DNA from: Silene conica
Taxonomy: Eukaryota > Streptophyta > Magnoliopsida > Caryophyllales > Caryophyllaceae
Direction: 5' to 3'
Length of the DNA: 64,000 bases
Assembly (NCBI GenBank): GCA_029255685.2
Contig: CM055314.2
Coordinates: forward strand, 71,870,815-71,934,814
Shown: positions 11,988 through 23,320 of the stretch, in pieces
How the letters are laid out: every line of letters begins with the position of its first letter
Numbering within the stretch: the stretch's first letter is position 1
Notes under the pieces: model-generated
The model's database searches: none
The model's input: only the letters and a program-made list of their open reading frames with translations
Told to the model about the DNA's origin: nothing
Translations under genes and position numbers: made by a program

Positions 11988-14900
11988 CTACAACTTAGGA
12001 ACACATCTAATTCCCATGGAATTAATGTGCCCCTCATGCTTATCACGTGGTAATGCTTTAGTGAGAGGATCAGCTATGTTGTCATCCGTAGCGATCTTAT
12101 CAATAAATATCTCCTTTTGCTCCACGTAATCTCTGATTAGATGAGCTTTCCGCTGTACATGTCTAGCTTTGTTGCTAGACTTATGCTCTTTAGCTTGGAA
12201 GATGGCACCTTTATTGTCACAATAAACGGTGATCGGGTTATTCGAACTAGGCACTACTGATAGTCCTTGTAAGAATTGACGCATCCATATTGCTTCCTTA
12301 GCTGCTTTCGAAGCAGCATAGTACTCGGACTCAGTTGTAGAATCTGCTGTAACACTTTGTTTAGAACTTTTCCAGCTGACAGCAGCGCCATTAAGAGTAA
12401 AAATGAATCCAGACTGAGATTTCGAGTCGTCTCGATCCGTTTGGAAGCTAGCATCTGCGTAACCCGTGGCGCAGAGCGTCGTGTCGCCTCCATAAGTCAA
12501 TCCCCAATCTTTAGTCCTTCGTAGGTACTTAAGAATGTTTTTCACGGCCATCCAGTGTTGTTCACCTGGATGAGCTTGGAATCGGCTTGTCATACTCAAT
12601 GCATATGCAACGTTTGGACGTGTGCATATCATGGCATACATGATCGATCCTATAGCCGAAGCATAAGGAATCCGACTCATGCGCTCTTTCTCTTCCTATG
12701 TCTTAGCTTCTTGAGACTTACTCAAGTGAAGCCCAGTAGCCTTAGGAAGGAACCCTTTCTTGTAGTTCGTCATGCTGAATCTCTCTAGAATCTTATCTAT
12801 GTAAGACTCCTGACTGAGAGACAACATCCGTCGTGATCTATCCCTGTAGATAAGGATGCCCAAAATTATTTGTGCCTCTCCCAGATCTTTCATCTGGAAA
12901 TTGTTTTTCAACCATGCTTTAACCGAAGATAGGAGAGGTATGTCATTCTCAATCAAGAGTATGTCATCAACATACAATACTAGGAAAACAATCTTGCTCC
13001 CACTCGACTTGATATAGAGACATGGTTCCTCGACTGATCGAATGAACCCATTCTCTTTTATCACTTGGTCGAAGCGATGATTCCAACTCCGTGATGCTTG
13101 CTTAAGTCCATAGATGGAACGCTTAAGCTTGCAAACCTTCTTAGGATGTTCTGGATCAATAAAACCCTCGGGTTGTACCATGTACAAATCTTCCTCCAAA
13201 TAACCGTTTAAGAAGGCGGTTTTAACATCCATTTGCCAGATTTCATAGTCATGAAATGCGGCGATCGCTAAGATAATCCGAATGGAACGCAGCATGACTA
13301 CGGGTGCAAAGATCTCATCGTAGTGCAAGCCTGGCACTTGGGTGAAAACTTTAGCAACTAGTCTTGCCTTGTGGATATCTTGTTGTCCTTCCACGGCATG
13401 CTTTATCTTGTAAAGCCATTTGCATTGAAGGGGGCGTACCTTTGCAGGTAGGTCCACAAGATCTCACACGTTGTTCTCATACATGGAGTCCATCTCGGAT
13501 TGCATGGCTTCTAGCCATAGCTTTGAGTCAGAACTAGTCATGGCACCTTTATAGGTTGTGGGTTCATTGCCCTCTAGGAGTAAGACGTCATCTATGTCAT
13601 GTTCCTCGACCATACCAATGTATCTGTCTGGAGGAATAGAGACCCTTCCTGACCTCCTAGGTTCCTCAGGAATATCTACCGCAACCGAGGTTGAAGGAAC
13701 TGTTTCCTCCAATGGTTGCTCGGTAGTTGGTTCTTGAATCTCCGACAGATCGAAGGTTCTATTACTCGACTTGTTCTCGAGAAATTCTTTCTCTAAGAAT
13801 GTCGCACTAGCCGCAACAAAAACACGTTGTTCGGTTGGCGAGTAGAAGTAATGACCAAAGGTTCCTTTTGGATAGCCTATAAAGTATGTATTGACCGATC
13901 GCGGGCCGAGCTTATCCTCGTGTCTCCACTTGACATAAGCCTCGCAGCCCCAAACCCGAATAAAGGACAAGTTAGGGACCGTTCCCTTCCATAACTCGTA
14001 TGGGGTCTTGTCAATAGCTTTAGACGGACTTCGGTTAAGTATTAGAGCGGCTGACAAAAAAGCATAGCCCCACAATGAATCAGGCAAAACGGTGTGACTC
14101 ATCATGGATCGAACCATGTCTAGTAGAGTTCGATTTCTCCGTTCGGACACACCATTTAATTGTAGTGTTCCAGGTGGAGTCAACCGTAGAACGATGCCAC
14201 GGTTTTTAAGGTGTTGATCAAACTCGTGAGAAAGATACTCGCCACCACGATCAGATCGTAGTGCTTTAATCTTTCTTCCCAGTTGGTTCTGTACCCGATT
14301 CTGGTATTCTTTGAACTTGTCAAAGGATTCACTTTTATGTTTCATTAAGTAGACATAGCCATATCTACTCAAATCATCCGTGAAAGTGATGGAATACCGA
14401 TAGCCTTCTCGTGCTTTGATCGACATAGGGCCACATACATCCGTATGTATGAGTCCTAATAGGTCGGCAGCGCGCATTCCAACACCTTTGAAGGAAATAC
14501 GAGTCATCTTACCGATGAGACATGATTCACACGTGCCATATGATTCGAAATCAAAGGCCGAGATAGCTCTGTTCTATATGAGCTGTTTTACGCGTTTCTC
14601 ATTTATATGTCCCATACGGCAGTGCCATAGGTAAGTTTGATCTTTGTCACCAACCTTTAATCTCTTGTTATTCACGTGTAATATTTCGGTGGTTTGATCT
14701 AAAACATAAATTCCATTCATGGAAACTGCCTTGCCATAAATCATATTGTGTAACGAGAAAATACAGCTATTATTCTCTATTACAAATGAAAAACCGAGTT
14801 TGTCAAGTGCAGAAACAGAAATAATGTTTTTGGATAAACTAGGAACATAATAACAGTTATACAAAGATAACTCAAATCCACTTGGAAGCTGGATCACGTA

Positions 14901-16022
14901 TGTTCCCCTCGAGACTACAGCAACTCGTGCTCTATTCCCGACACGAAGGTCAACCTCACCCTTGATGAGGGGCTGTTGGTTTCGGAGGCCCTGCACATGA
15001 TTACATAGATGAGAACCACAACCAGTATCTAGTACCCAAGTTCCGTAACTTGCATGGTTAATCTCAATCATGTGAATAAAAGAAGATGAAGAAGACATAC
15101 CAACAGGAGTAACGCGGCCTGCCTTAATGTCCTCACGATACACGGGGCACATGCGCCTCCAATGCCCAGTCTTGTGGCAATGGTGGCATTCCATGCTAGT
15201 ATCCTTACTCTTTGTCTTGCCCTGTGAGTTGCTCGACTCACCGGGCTCACTCTTAGCAAATCCTGGTTTCTTGAACTTAGGCTTACCTACCGCTAGGTCG
15301 CCTTGAGCTTTAGCTTTCCCCTTATCTTTACCCTTATTGGAGATCATGAGAACATCCTGCTTCACGCTCCCACTTAATTTCAGATCCTTCTCGGTCTGTA
15401 CGAGAAGGGAGTGGAGCTCATGAGGAGTCTTCTTCATGTCGTTCATGTAATAGTTGGCCCTAAAGAGGGCGAACCCATCATGAAGCGAATGAAGCATTCG
15501 ATCAACGATTATGTTCTCACTGATCTTACAGTTTAGGGCCTCCAGTTTCTCGATATTCTCAATCATGTTGAGAATATGTGGGCTAACAGCTTGGCCCTTT
15601 TGGAGTTTCGCTTCAAAGAAGCGACAGGTATGCTCATAAGAAACGATTCTCGGAGCTTTCGAGAACTCGTTAGTGAGCGTGGTGAAAATCTTGTTTGCAC
15701 CATGGGAGATGAAGCGTCTTTGCAAATTGGATTTCATTGCATAGATCAATACGTTCTTTATCCCACCCGCTTCCATGACGATGTCGCTATGAGTGCGAAC
15801 TTCGTTAGCTCTAGCTCCAGTTCCTGGGTGTGCCGGAATAGGCTCAGTCAAGTACTTGAGCTTTCCGTCAGCAATGGCAGCATTCCGTAATGTTGCCTCC
15901 CGGTCAGAGAAGTTTGACCCATCATTCCTCAGTCTAGTAGACTGATTCATGGAGTCCATGAAGGCTTTAAGCCAGGATTCTCGTGCTAGCTTGGCACTTG
16001 GCATTGGGTCTTCACCAGCCAT
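11988..16022 (-). pseudogene. Copia gag-pol
   Basis: Gag occupies roughly 14.6-16.0 kb, with a CCHC knuckle (CHHCHKTGHWRRMCP). The protease motif LDTGCGSHLC lies near 15.0 kb. Integrase spans about 13.5-14.5 kb (HTDVCGPM, FTDDLSRYGYVY, SERRNRTLLDMVRS). RT spans about 12.7-13.4 kb with YVDDILL. RNase H spans about 12.0-12.6 kb (GYADASF, ADPLTKAL). Protease-integrase-RT-RNase H order defines Ty1/Copia. The reading is broken in about three places. Codon content and domain lengths are otherwise close to those of a full element. Confidence 0.92.
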
Positions 16023-16080
16023 TTGTTATTTAGCAGTATTTATTTGATCGTGTTCTACACTGAAAAGAAGATAAAAGCAA

Positions 16081-17410
16081 TGACACCCGTCGTTGAGGGG
16101 TGCCAAAGATAAGATTTATAAAACCTCAGCTTAAACTCAAATAGGATAAGTCAAGGGTCGAACCACAGAGAGACAGGGTAAATTATGTTTGTAAATTTAA
16201 AGTCTATTGCAAGTAACCAAAAAAAAGGGGGGTTTTGATTTGAGATTTAAACTAACAACTAAGGTAGCAAACTAACAAGAAAATTAAAACAAGATAAAAA
16301 GGAGATTAGGAACTTTGGTTCCCCATGGTCAAAACAAGTCAATGAAGGGTAAAATAATCAAATAACACAATCCCAAGGAACAAAGAATAAACCTTTTGGT
16401 CAATATTCTACCCAATCCTTACGGTCTTAGGGTTCCTAGAAAAGCACTAAACTTTCGTTCAAGGGCGATCCCAAAGTTGTTGTTAAACTAATCCTAGTAA
16501 TCTTTCAATCCTAAGGATTAGTTCACCAACAACAATGGGGGATTGGTAATTTAATCATCAAACTTATCAAAGTCAAGTCTTTATCATGGTTCCCCTTATT
16601 CCCAATCACAAGAATTAGCTATGCATACTTTTAATTATGGAACTAACAATTACTAAGAAAATTAAAGAGATGAACATAATTAAAGATGACAATAAAAGGG
16701 TAAACATGAAATAAGAAATAACAACAATATGAATAACAAGATTGAATTAAAAGGAAAGATTAATTATAGCAAACTTACAACTTGAATGAAAAATCTAAGA
16801 ACAAAGATAAAAGTTTGGTACCAAAATCTAACAATGGAGTTCTTCAAACATAGAGTGCTTGGTAAAATAAAAGAGGTTCTTTCTAAGGAATATCTTGCTT
16901 CATAAAATTGCTTAACCTCATTGAAGAGTCTAGGTCTCCTTAAATAAGAATTATTACAAGATTAGGAAAAATAGAAAATAAGAAAACAGAAGTCCCGAAA
17001 CAGCTGGTGGTCGGTCGACCTATATTATTGGTCGGTCGACCGATTCTGGCGATGCGGGTTTATTTCATGCGAATTTGGGCTTCTGTGAACTGGGCCTCTT
17101 TGCGAACTGGACATCGGTCGGTCGACCTATATTGCAGGTCGGTCGACCGCTTCTCGTTCTTTTCAGCTTTGATCTGGCCCGATAACAATACTTGAATGCA
17201 CCATCCGGATCCTTGCTCCATATTAGTACTCAAAACAGCTTCCTAAAGGCAAATAAGGCTTGGTTTTGCTCACTTCCGCGTATTCCTACATATAAAACAT
17301 AGAAATGCCAAAGTAAACCGTTTCGGGAGAAAAAGCAACTAAAAGTCACGAAAGTGTAAGAAAATACGTGCCAAAAGAGTAAATAAAATGCATTAAATAG
17401 GCACGTATCA
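16081..17410 (-). repeat. Gypsy 3' LTR
   Basis: 1330 bp, almost identical to 34085-35414. It contains two GGTCGGTCGACC pairs (17009/17030 and 17116/17137), each with a 21-bp step. Confidence 0.95.
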
Positions 17411-17446
17411 AACTCCCCAAACCAAACCTTGCTTGTCCTCAAGCAA
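17411..17446 (-). promoter_or_regulatory. Gypsy polypurine tract with adjacent stem-loop
   Basis: On the sense strand a stem-loop TTGCTTG-AGGA-CAAGCAA is followed at once by GGTTTGGTTTGGGGAGTT, the polypurine tract that borders the 3' LTR. The gag-only Gypsy at 54371-54407 has the same layout with compensated stem changes. Confidence 0.8.
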
Positions 17447-18145
17447 GCACTAAGACTCAAAAGAAAATAAAACTTCTAATGGAACGGATTTCATACTTTT
17501 CACAACCAAACACAACACTATGCTTAGCCAATTTAATGCATCCTTCAACTATAATCAAACATAATGTCAAGAGCAAAACGAATTAAACGTGTTGGAAAAG
17601 CATGCTAAAATTTCAACCTTGCAAGACTCATTCTAATTGGACTCTCGCGGTACGCTCGAGACACTCATGAAAGCAAAGGGTCAAATGTATATGTGAAAGA
17701 TAAGAAGATAAATAAAAGTAAGGACTCTCACCTATCTACGACCCGTAAGAACATGCCTGCAATCTAACATGAATAGAATCTCTACAACCGTACATATGCA
17801 TTCCCGCACTAGATAACCATGACACATGCCGAGGCAAATTTGGAATTGTGAGGCTAAAGGTAAGAAGGGGCTTAAAATAAGTTATGGGAAGAAGGGTTAA
17901 ACCGAGCTAACAACCGTCTATCCATACTATAAGATCACTTCTTATTGTTTGCTTTTTCTTTCATACATGCCAATGCTCAAAGTTTTGGAGCAAAAATCAC
18001 AAATCTTCCAACTTTTTCTTTTTCTTTTTTTTTTTTCTTTTTTTTTTTCAGAAAAACTAACCTATCCAATGGTCCTGGTCGACCGACCGGGGAAACTGGT
18101 CGACCGACCAGCCTTGAAAACAGGCTTTTTCGTTTTTTTTTTAGC

Positions 18146-18186
<41 letters not shown>

Positions 18187-19131
18187 CATTCTCCCAAAAT
18201 TAAAATTTATCAATGAAGCATAAACCAAAGGATGGCAAGAAAAACAGTCCCATCACTAATTTACTAGCTCGGCTAGGGTAGGCAATTTTTAGAATGTAGC
18301 AAATGGGTAAAAGAATTCAATTTGGCTATGTGGGGATAATGGGAATAATGAGAAAGGGGTACCTCTACCACATGTGTCAACAAACCACAACCCGAATGCA
18401 TACAAGTATTAAGAAGACAAAAATCATGTTTATGCATATTGATGTAACATGCCTCAAGAGGAGAAACTACTCACAAACCTATATGAAATCGGTCATGGAT
18501 GTCACCGATTTATTAAGCTCTAATCCTTAGAATATGTAGTAGCTTGCCAAGAAGAGAGTCAAGTCTAATAATTTAGCATGAAATCAACAAAAACTCGTAG
18601 ATAATGCAAAAGACTAGCTTGAAAATTTTTTGAAAAATGCAAGGCAAAGCAATAAATGATATGTGAGGCATAACTTGTATTTATCCGTTCCGACTCGACC
18701 TAAAAACTTAAGACAGAGAAGAATGCGCGACAGGGAAGAACACGCGACAAGAGAGGATGAAAACAAGAAAAACACCTAAAGGAAGGAAAAACAAAAGACA
18801 CAAAAACAATTGCATACTCACAAAGGAGTATGCAAACACCCTCCCCAAACCAAAACGCACAATGTCCCCATTGTGCTCATCAGCATACAACCACAGCATA
18901 GGGATGGGGGTAGGCGAAAAAGAAGCAAACAAAGAAAGGAAAAGGAAAAAGATTAAAAACTACAAAAAGAGTCTAAAGAGGAAGAAGGGGAAAACTGGAA
19001 ATCTAGAGAGGAAAATTGGAAATCTAAGGGAGGAAAACACTTACAAAGGAAATGTGGACCTCCCCAAACCGAGCCAAGCAAGGGGGACCTCCCCAAACCG
19101 AACCCCAAAGAGGGTAAGGTTAAGCATGTCC
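17447..19131 (-). other. Gypsy 3' noncoding region with T-rich tracts
   Basis: No credible gene. It holds T-rich tracts at about 18012-18048 and 18148-18186 (A-rich on the sense strand) and one inverted-orientation palindrome pair, GGTCGACCGACC at 18077 and 18098 (21-bp step). The predicted Phe- or Lys-rich frames here come from the homopolymers. Confidence 0.6.
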
Positions 19132-20562
19132 CTAGCCCTCTGAGTCGTAAAACGACTCAGGGCTCTCCTCTCCTTCCTCCTCATCGCCATCCTCCTCAGA
19201 CCCTACTCCTGTTCCTGAGGCAGAGCCTGAAGCTTCACCGTGGTCACGACCGCCTGCGAGAGGTGTGTACCAGGTGGGGTGAGTCCATGGGCCGGTTGGG
19301 AGCCTACCTTGTGTGGCATACTCCCTGTAAACCGGGTATTGGAAGAGACTATCGTTCAGCTGTTTTTGGCTGAACTGCCTGCAAAGACTCGCCATCATTT
19401 GTGGCATAGATCTGTCATCAACAAAAGGAGGAACATAAACATTAGGAGGAGCAGTAAAATCAGATGGGTACCCCGTCCCAGATGTGGTATGGTGGCCACC
19501 GGGAGCAGGGGCCCTGAAGCCTCTAGCGGTGCCTCCCCTAAGTGGGAGGCGGTAAGACGGGAGTAATGGTCGGGGCTCCCCTACAACATTCGAAAGGGGA
19601 AGCATAGTGGGAGCCATGGTGATGGGGATGCGGTCACTGAGATAGGTGTCTATCTTCCAATAATCTCTCCTGTTTACCCAACGCACGGACCTGACATAAG
19701 CCATGTCCATGTACCGGGAGAGAGGGTCGACCGCATCCTCATAGCGAGGGAACTGGGGTACAAAAGAGCGGGCTAATCGGGTGACTAGCCCACCACAGAC
19801 AATAGTAGTCAAGGAAGTTCCCTCGCCCACCGACACAAAATGAGAGGCGACCAAATAAGCAGTGTTGTAAAACTGCTGACCCGTACGTCTGATGTTAAGA
19901 TAACCAGACAAAATGGAGAGCTCAATGTTGTTAACATTTTGAGACTCTTTGCGGCCGAAAATAGTGTTGGCCAACAGACGCAAAAAATAACGGGGGGTGG
20001 GAAGGTGGATGGTACTGTTTTTCTTCTTCACATCGCTGGAATCAGAAATACAGGACCACATATCAGAATACGACCCCGTGGGGTCATCAGTAAGACCCTC
20101 AGAAGACAAACCCAAAATTTGAGCAAATTGGGTTAAAGTTAAAGCATATGTTTCATTGAACATGCGAAAAGAGATGCAAAAATTATCATAGCCGGAGCGA
20201 AGTGCCCCTGAATCAAAGGTGAAGGAGGAAAAGAACTCAAGAGTGAGAAGGCGGTAGGTGATCTCGTCCATGGTGACGAGTCCTGCAAACCCGGTCCCAA
20301 TGAGCAAAGATACTACCTCGTCGTGGCATCCCAAAGCATGCAAGGCTGGAACAGAAAGGAAACGGGTTGCCACTACCACGCAGTAGGCGGTGAGATGGAG
20401 GAATCGGGCCTTCTGGGCTGGAGTGCTGAAAGTGATTTGCGGATAGTTTGGTAAACTATCCGTGTCTTGCACCGCCAAACCTCGCGTCCTAGAGACACGT
20501 CCTCTAGAAGTGCTTGTACCCGAAGTGCGTGCGCGCTTCCCACCTTGATCGCGGCTAGACAT
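19132..20562 (-). CDS. Athila ORF-1-type protein of the Gypsy element
   Basis: A 476-residue frame downstream of integrase on the element's sense strand. It begins MSSRDQGGKRARTSGTSTSR and has a central region with the ALTLTQFAQILGLSSEG pattern, like the Athila ORF-1 family (FAxIxGLxxEG-type motif) of plant Gypsy elements. The C-terminus is acidic. The position after pol matches the extra 3' gene of Athila-type elements, whose function is not settled. A related protein is encoded by the element at 44408-56064 (50541-52258). Signal peptide or transmembrane anchor is not evident, so an envelope role is not supported. Confidence 0.75.
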   Translation of the reverse strand: MSSRDQGGKRARTSGTSTSRGRVSRTRGLAVQDTDSLPNYPQITFSTPAQKARFLHLTAYCVVVATRFLSVPALHALGCHDEVVSLLIGTGFAGLVTMDEITYRLLTLEFFSSFTFDSGALRSGYDNFCISFRMFNETYALTLTQFAQILGLSSEGLTDDPTGSYSDMWSCISDSSDVKKKNSTIHLPTPRYFLRLLANTIFGRKESQNVNNIELSILSGYLNIRRTGQQFYNTAYLVASHFVSVGEGTSLTTIVCGGLVTRLARSFVPQFPRYEDAVDPLSRYMDMAYVRSVRWVNRRDYWKIDTYLSDRIPITMAPTMLPLSNVVGEPRPLLPSYRLPLRGGTARGFRAPAPGGHHTTSGTGYPSDFTAPPNVYVPPFVDDRSMPQMMASLCRQFSQKQLNDSLFQYPVYREYATQGRLPTGPWTHPTWYTPLAGGRDHGEASGSASGTGVGSEEDGDEEEGEESPESFYDSEG

Positions 20563-21065
20563 CGTAAAGCTTGAAGATGGAAAATGAAAGAAAGTAAGTA
20601 AATTGGTGAAGGAGGAAGGTGGGTGAATAGTTTTTAGGGTTTTAAGAGAGAAGGGGAAAGCTGGGAAGGTGAAGGAGTGAAAGCAATTATTGCATTTTCA
20701 AAACACAACAGACCCGTGACATTTGACTCTGAAAAATAAAACCGTAAAAAAAACCGTGGTCGGTCGACCAGAAAAGTCGGTCGGTCGACCATCGTCCTTT
20801 TACCTGCTTTGCAATTTTACTTACTCTGCCAGAAAAATTGCATAAAGTTGTCAGTTTGGTCGGTCGACCTAATAACTCGGTCGGTCGACCACTGTACTGA
20901 CGGATTCTCTTTTTCTTTCACTTTTCTGCAGAGATTTCAATTTCCACCAGAGGATAAAACGAAAAATAAGAAAGAAAACGTAAATTTAAACTAAAGCACG
21001 GGTTGCCTCCCGTGTAGCGCTGGTTTAAGAGGTCCCGCACGACCTGTTACCTTCTAAGGAGCATC
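20563..21065 (-). other. Gypsy spacer between pol and the ORF-1-type gene
   Basis: Noncoding spacer with two GGTCGGTCGACC pairs at 20758/20779 and 20858/20879, each with a 21-bp step and about 100 bp apart. Confidence 0.7.
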
Positions 21066-21671
21066 CTAAAAAGGGTCGAAGTAAGAAACTTCGACTTTTC
21101 CGACAAATTCATTTTCTCCTCGGAAGTGCTTCACATATTGGCCATTGACTTTGAACCTCTCACCAGATGAGGTTTCTAATTCGATTGATCCGAATTTTGA
21201 GACAGCTGTGATGGTGTAGGGTCCGCTCCACCTGGATTTCAGCTTACCAGGAAAAAGACGAATACGAGCATTAAAAAGCAATACCCTATCACCTACCTGA
21301 AAATCACGTCTAATGATTCTTTTGTCATGCCAGCGCTTTGTTTTCTCCTTGTAAATCCTGGCATTGTCATAGGCTAACAACCTGAATTCTTCTAACTCGT
21401 TGAGCTGCAATAAACGTTTCTCACGGGAAAGATTAGGGTCTAAATTAAGATCACAAATAGCCCACCAAGACTTACGTTCTAACTCAACTGGTAAATGACA
21501 AGTTTTACCATAAATCAATCGGAATGGTGACATTCCTATTGGGGTTTTGAACGCGGTTCTATAGGCCCATAAAACATCATCAAGTTTTAGGCTCCAATCT
21601 TTCCTAGACTTAGAAACTACCTTGGCTAGGGTCTCCTTGAGTTCTCTGTTAGAGATCTCAACTTGACCACT
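21066..21671 (-). pseudogene. Gypsy integrase, C-terminal part (beyond CACTA)
   Basis: Encodes the integrase stretch with [20 protein letters not shown] and the C-terminal [19 protein letters not shown] and SRWSGPYTI motifs typical of plant Gypsy integrases. It is separated from the rest of integrase by the CACTA element at 21672-29370. Confidence 0.9.
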
Positions 21672-21689
21672 CACTACAAAAAAATACTG

Positions 21690-22080
21690 CCATTGCGACG
21701 GATTTTTTGCGACGGACAGGAAATCCGTCGCAAAATTAGTTTTGCGACGGATTTCGCGACGGATTTTTAGTTTGCGACGGAATTTGCGACGGACCTGAAT
21801 TTCCCAGACCCGCGAAATGAAAGTCAAATGGCGGGAAGGTTTGCGACGGAAAATCCGTCGCAAATATAAACTTTTGCGACGGAAATTCCGTCGCAAACAT
21901 ATTGACCAGACTTGCCCAAAAGTTGGTCAAGGTCAAATGTTGACCAGATTTGCGACGGAAGTTCCGTCGCAGGAGTCAATATTTGCGACGGAAATTCCGT
22001 CGCAAATCTGGTCAAGATTTGACCTTGACCAGATTTGCGACGGAAATTCCGTCGCAAAATTCCGTCGCAAAGTTTTTTAA
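21690..22080. repeat. CACTA left subterminal repeats
   Basis: About 18 copies of TGCGACGGA or its complement, many as back-to-back palindromes (TTTGCGACGG-AAATT-CCGTCGCAAA), interspersed with GGTCAAGGTCAA/TTGACC strings. Two more copies lie near 22440-22462. In En/Spm such repeats are bound by TNPA. Confidence 0.9.
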
Positions 22081-22756
22081 ATACAGACCCGCGGATCTCA
22101 TTTTTCCCCCAAATCGATTTCACAATTAAAAAAAAAAAACCCTAAGGCGATCTATCGGCGATTCATCACCACACCACCCACCCAACCACCCTACCCTACC
22201 TCCCCCGCCGGAGCCGCCGTCGCCGGAGCCTCCCAACCGCCCCTCCTTCTTCCTCTCCTTCTCCTTCTCCTTCCTTCCTTTTCCTTCCTCCTCCGCCCCT
22301 CCTTCCTCCTCGCCGCCCCTCCTTCCTCCGGCCAACCGCCCCTCCTTCCTCCTCCACCTGCCACCTCACCGCCACTTCTTTCTTTCTTATGTATGTATAC
22401 TAATTTTATTAATATACCGTCTTAATTTTTTTTGTTTAATCCGTCGCAAAATTCCGTCGCAAATTCCGTACTATTGTTTTTTTATTGTTATTAGGAATAG
22501 TTAGTTTAGTTTAATTGTTATTTGATTAGTTTAGTTAGTATTGTTAGGTGGTTAGTAATATTAGGTTAGTAGCTAATTTCGTCCCAAATCCGTCGCATAT
22601 TGTTGTTAAGATGTTTAGGAGGTTTGTTTTTTGATATAAAATTTGCATTGTTGTTGATTGTTAGTGTTGTTGATTTGTTTAGAATATTCTTGAATAGTAC
22701 CCGTTCAATAATTACACATTAAGTGTAATTGTTGAATAGTCCCCGTTTTGGGACTG
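22081..22756 (+). other. CACTA 5' region between subterminal repeats and foldback
   Basis: Contains a pyrimidine-rich stretch (about 22160-22380, CCTCCTTC-type), probably the transcription start and leader of the transposase gene. No coding frame is credible; the Gly/Glu-rich frames on the other strand are artefacts of base composition. Confidence 0.5.
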
Positions 22757-22967
22757 TCTTTGAATCTTTCATGCCATTTAGGTAGTAAACATTCTTATAT
22801 TTTCTTGATTGTAATGAAACAAAAATTGGGCAACACTTCCTTATTGTTCTCCAAATACATTCTATATAATGTATTTGGAGAACAATAGGGAAGTGCTGCC
22901 CAATTTTTGTCTCATTACAATCAAGAATATATAAGAGTGTTTACTAATGGTGTGAAAGATTCAAAGA
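22757..22967. repeat. Long foldback inside the CACTA leader
   Basis: Arms of about 100-105 bp (22757-22861 and 22868-22967) are inverted copies with a 6-bp spacer, CTATAT. They differ at only a few positions plus a small indel. The foldback lies between the subterminal repeats and the TNP2 gene, probably in the transcribed leader. Confidence 0.85.
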
Positions 22968-23028
22968 TGGGTTTAGGCTGGAGAGATAAGGACCCCAGAC
23001 CAATATATGTAAATTGTTTTTTTTTGCA

Positions 23029-23290
23029 GGTTGGTGTTTGTGTTGGTGTTGGTGTTGGTGTTGGTGTTGGTGTTGGTGTTAGTGTTGCTGTTGGTAGTTG
23101 TAGTTGTAGTTGTTGTTGTTGTTGTTGTTGTTGTTAGTTGTTGTTATATATATGTAGTTGTTATTTAATTGTTGTTGTTAATTAATTGTTGTTGTTGTTA
23201 ATAAGTTGTTAACTAGTTTTTGTTGTTAGTTGTTGTTATATATATATATGTAGTTGTTGTTATTTAATTGTTGTTGTTAATTAGTTGTTG
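23029..23290 (+). repeat. GTTGGT and TGT microsatellites in the TNP2 leader
   Basis: About seven GTTGGT-type units at 23036-23095, then TGT/TAG triplets and a repeated TTGTTGTTATATATATGTAG block (about 23125-23160 and 23220-23260). Short and strand-biased; the open frame across them is an artefact. Confidence 0.8.
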
Positions 23291-23320
23291 TTATTGTTTG
23301 TTAAAATATGTAGATTTACT

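Noticed and set aside
17945-18228. Overlapping Phe-rich and Lys-rich ORFs
   Set aside because: They arise from poly-T/poly-A tracts in the Gypsy 3' noncoding region.
22126-22335. Gly/Glu-rich minus-strand ORF in the CACTA 5' region
   Set aside because: Antisense of a CCTCCTTC-rich leader; composition artefact with no homology.
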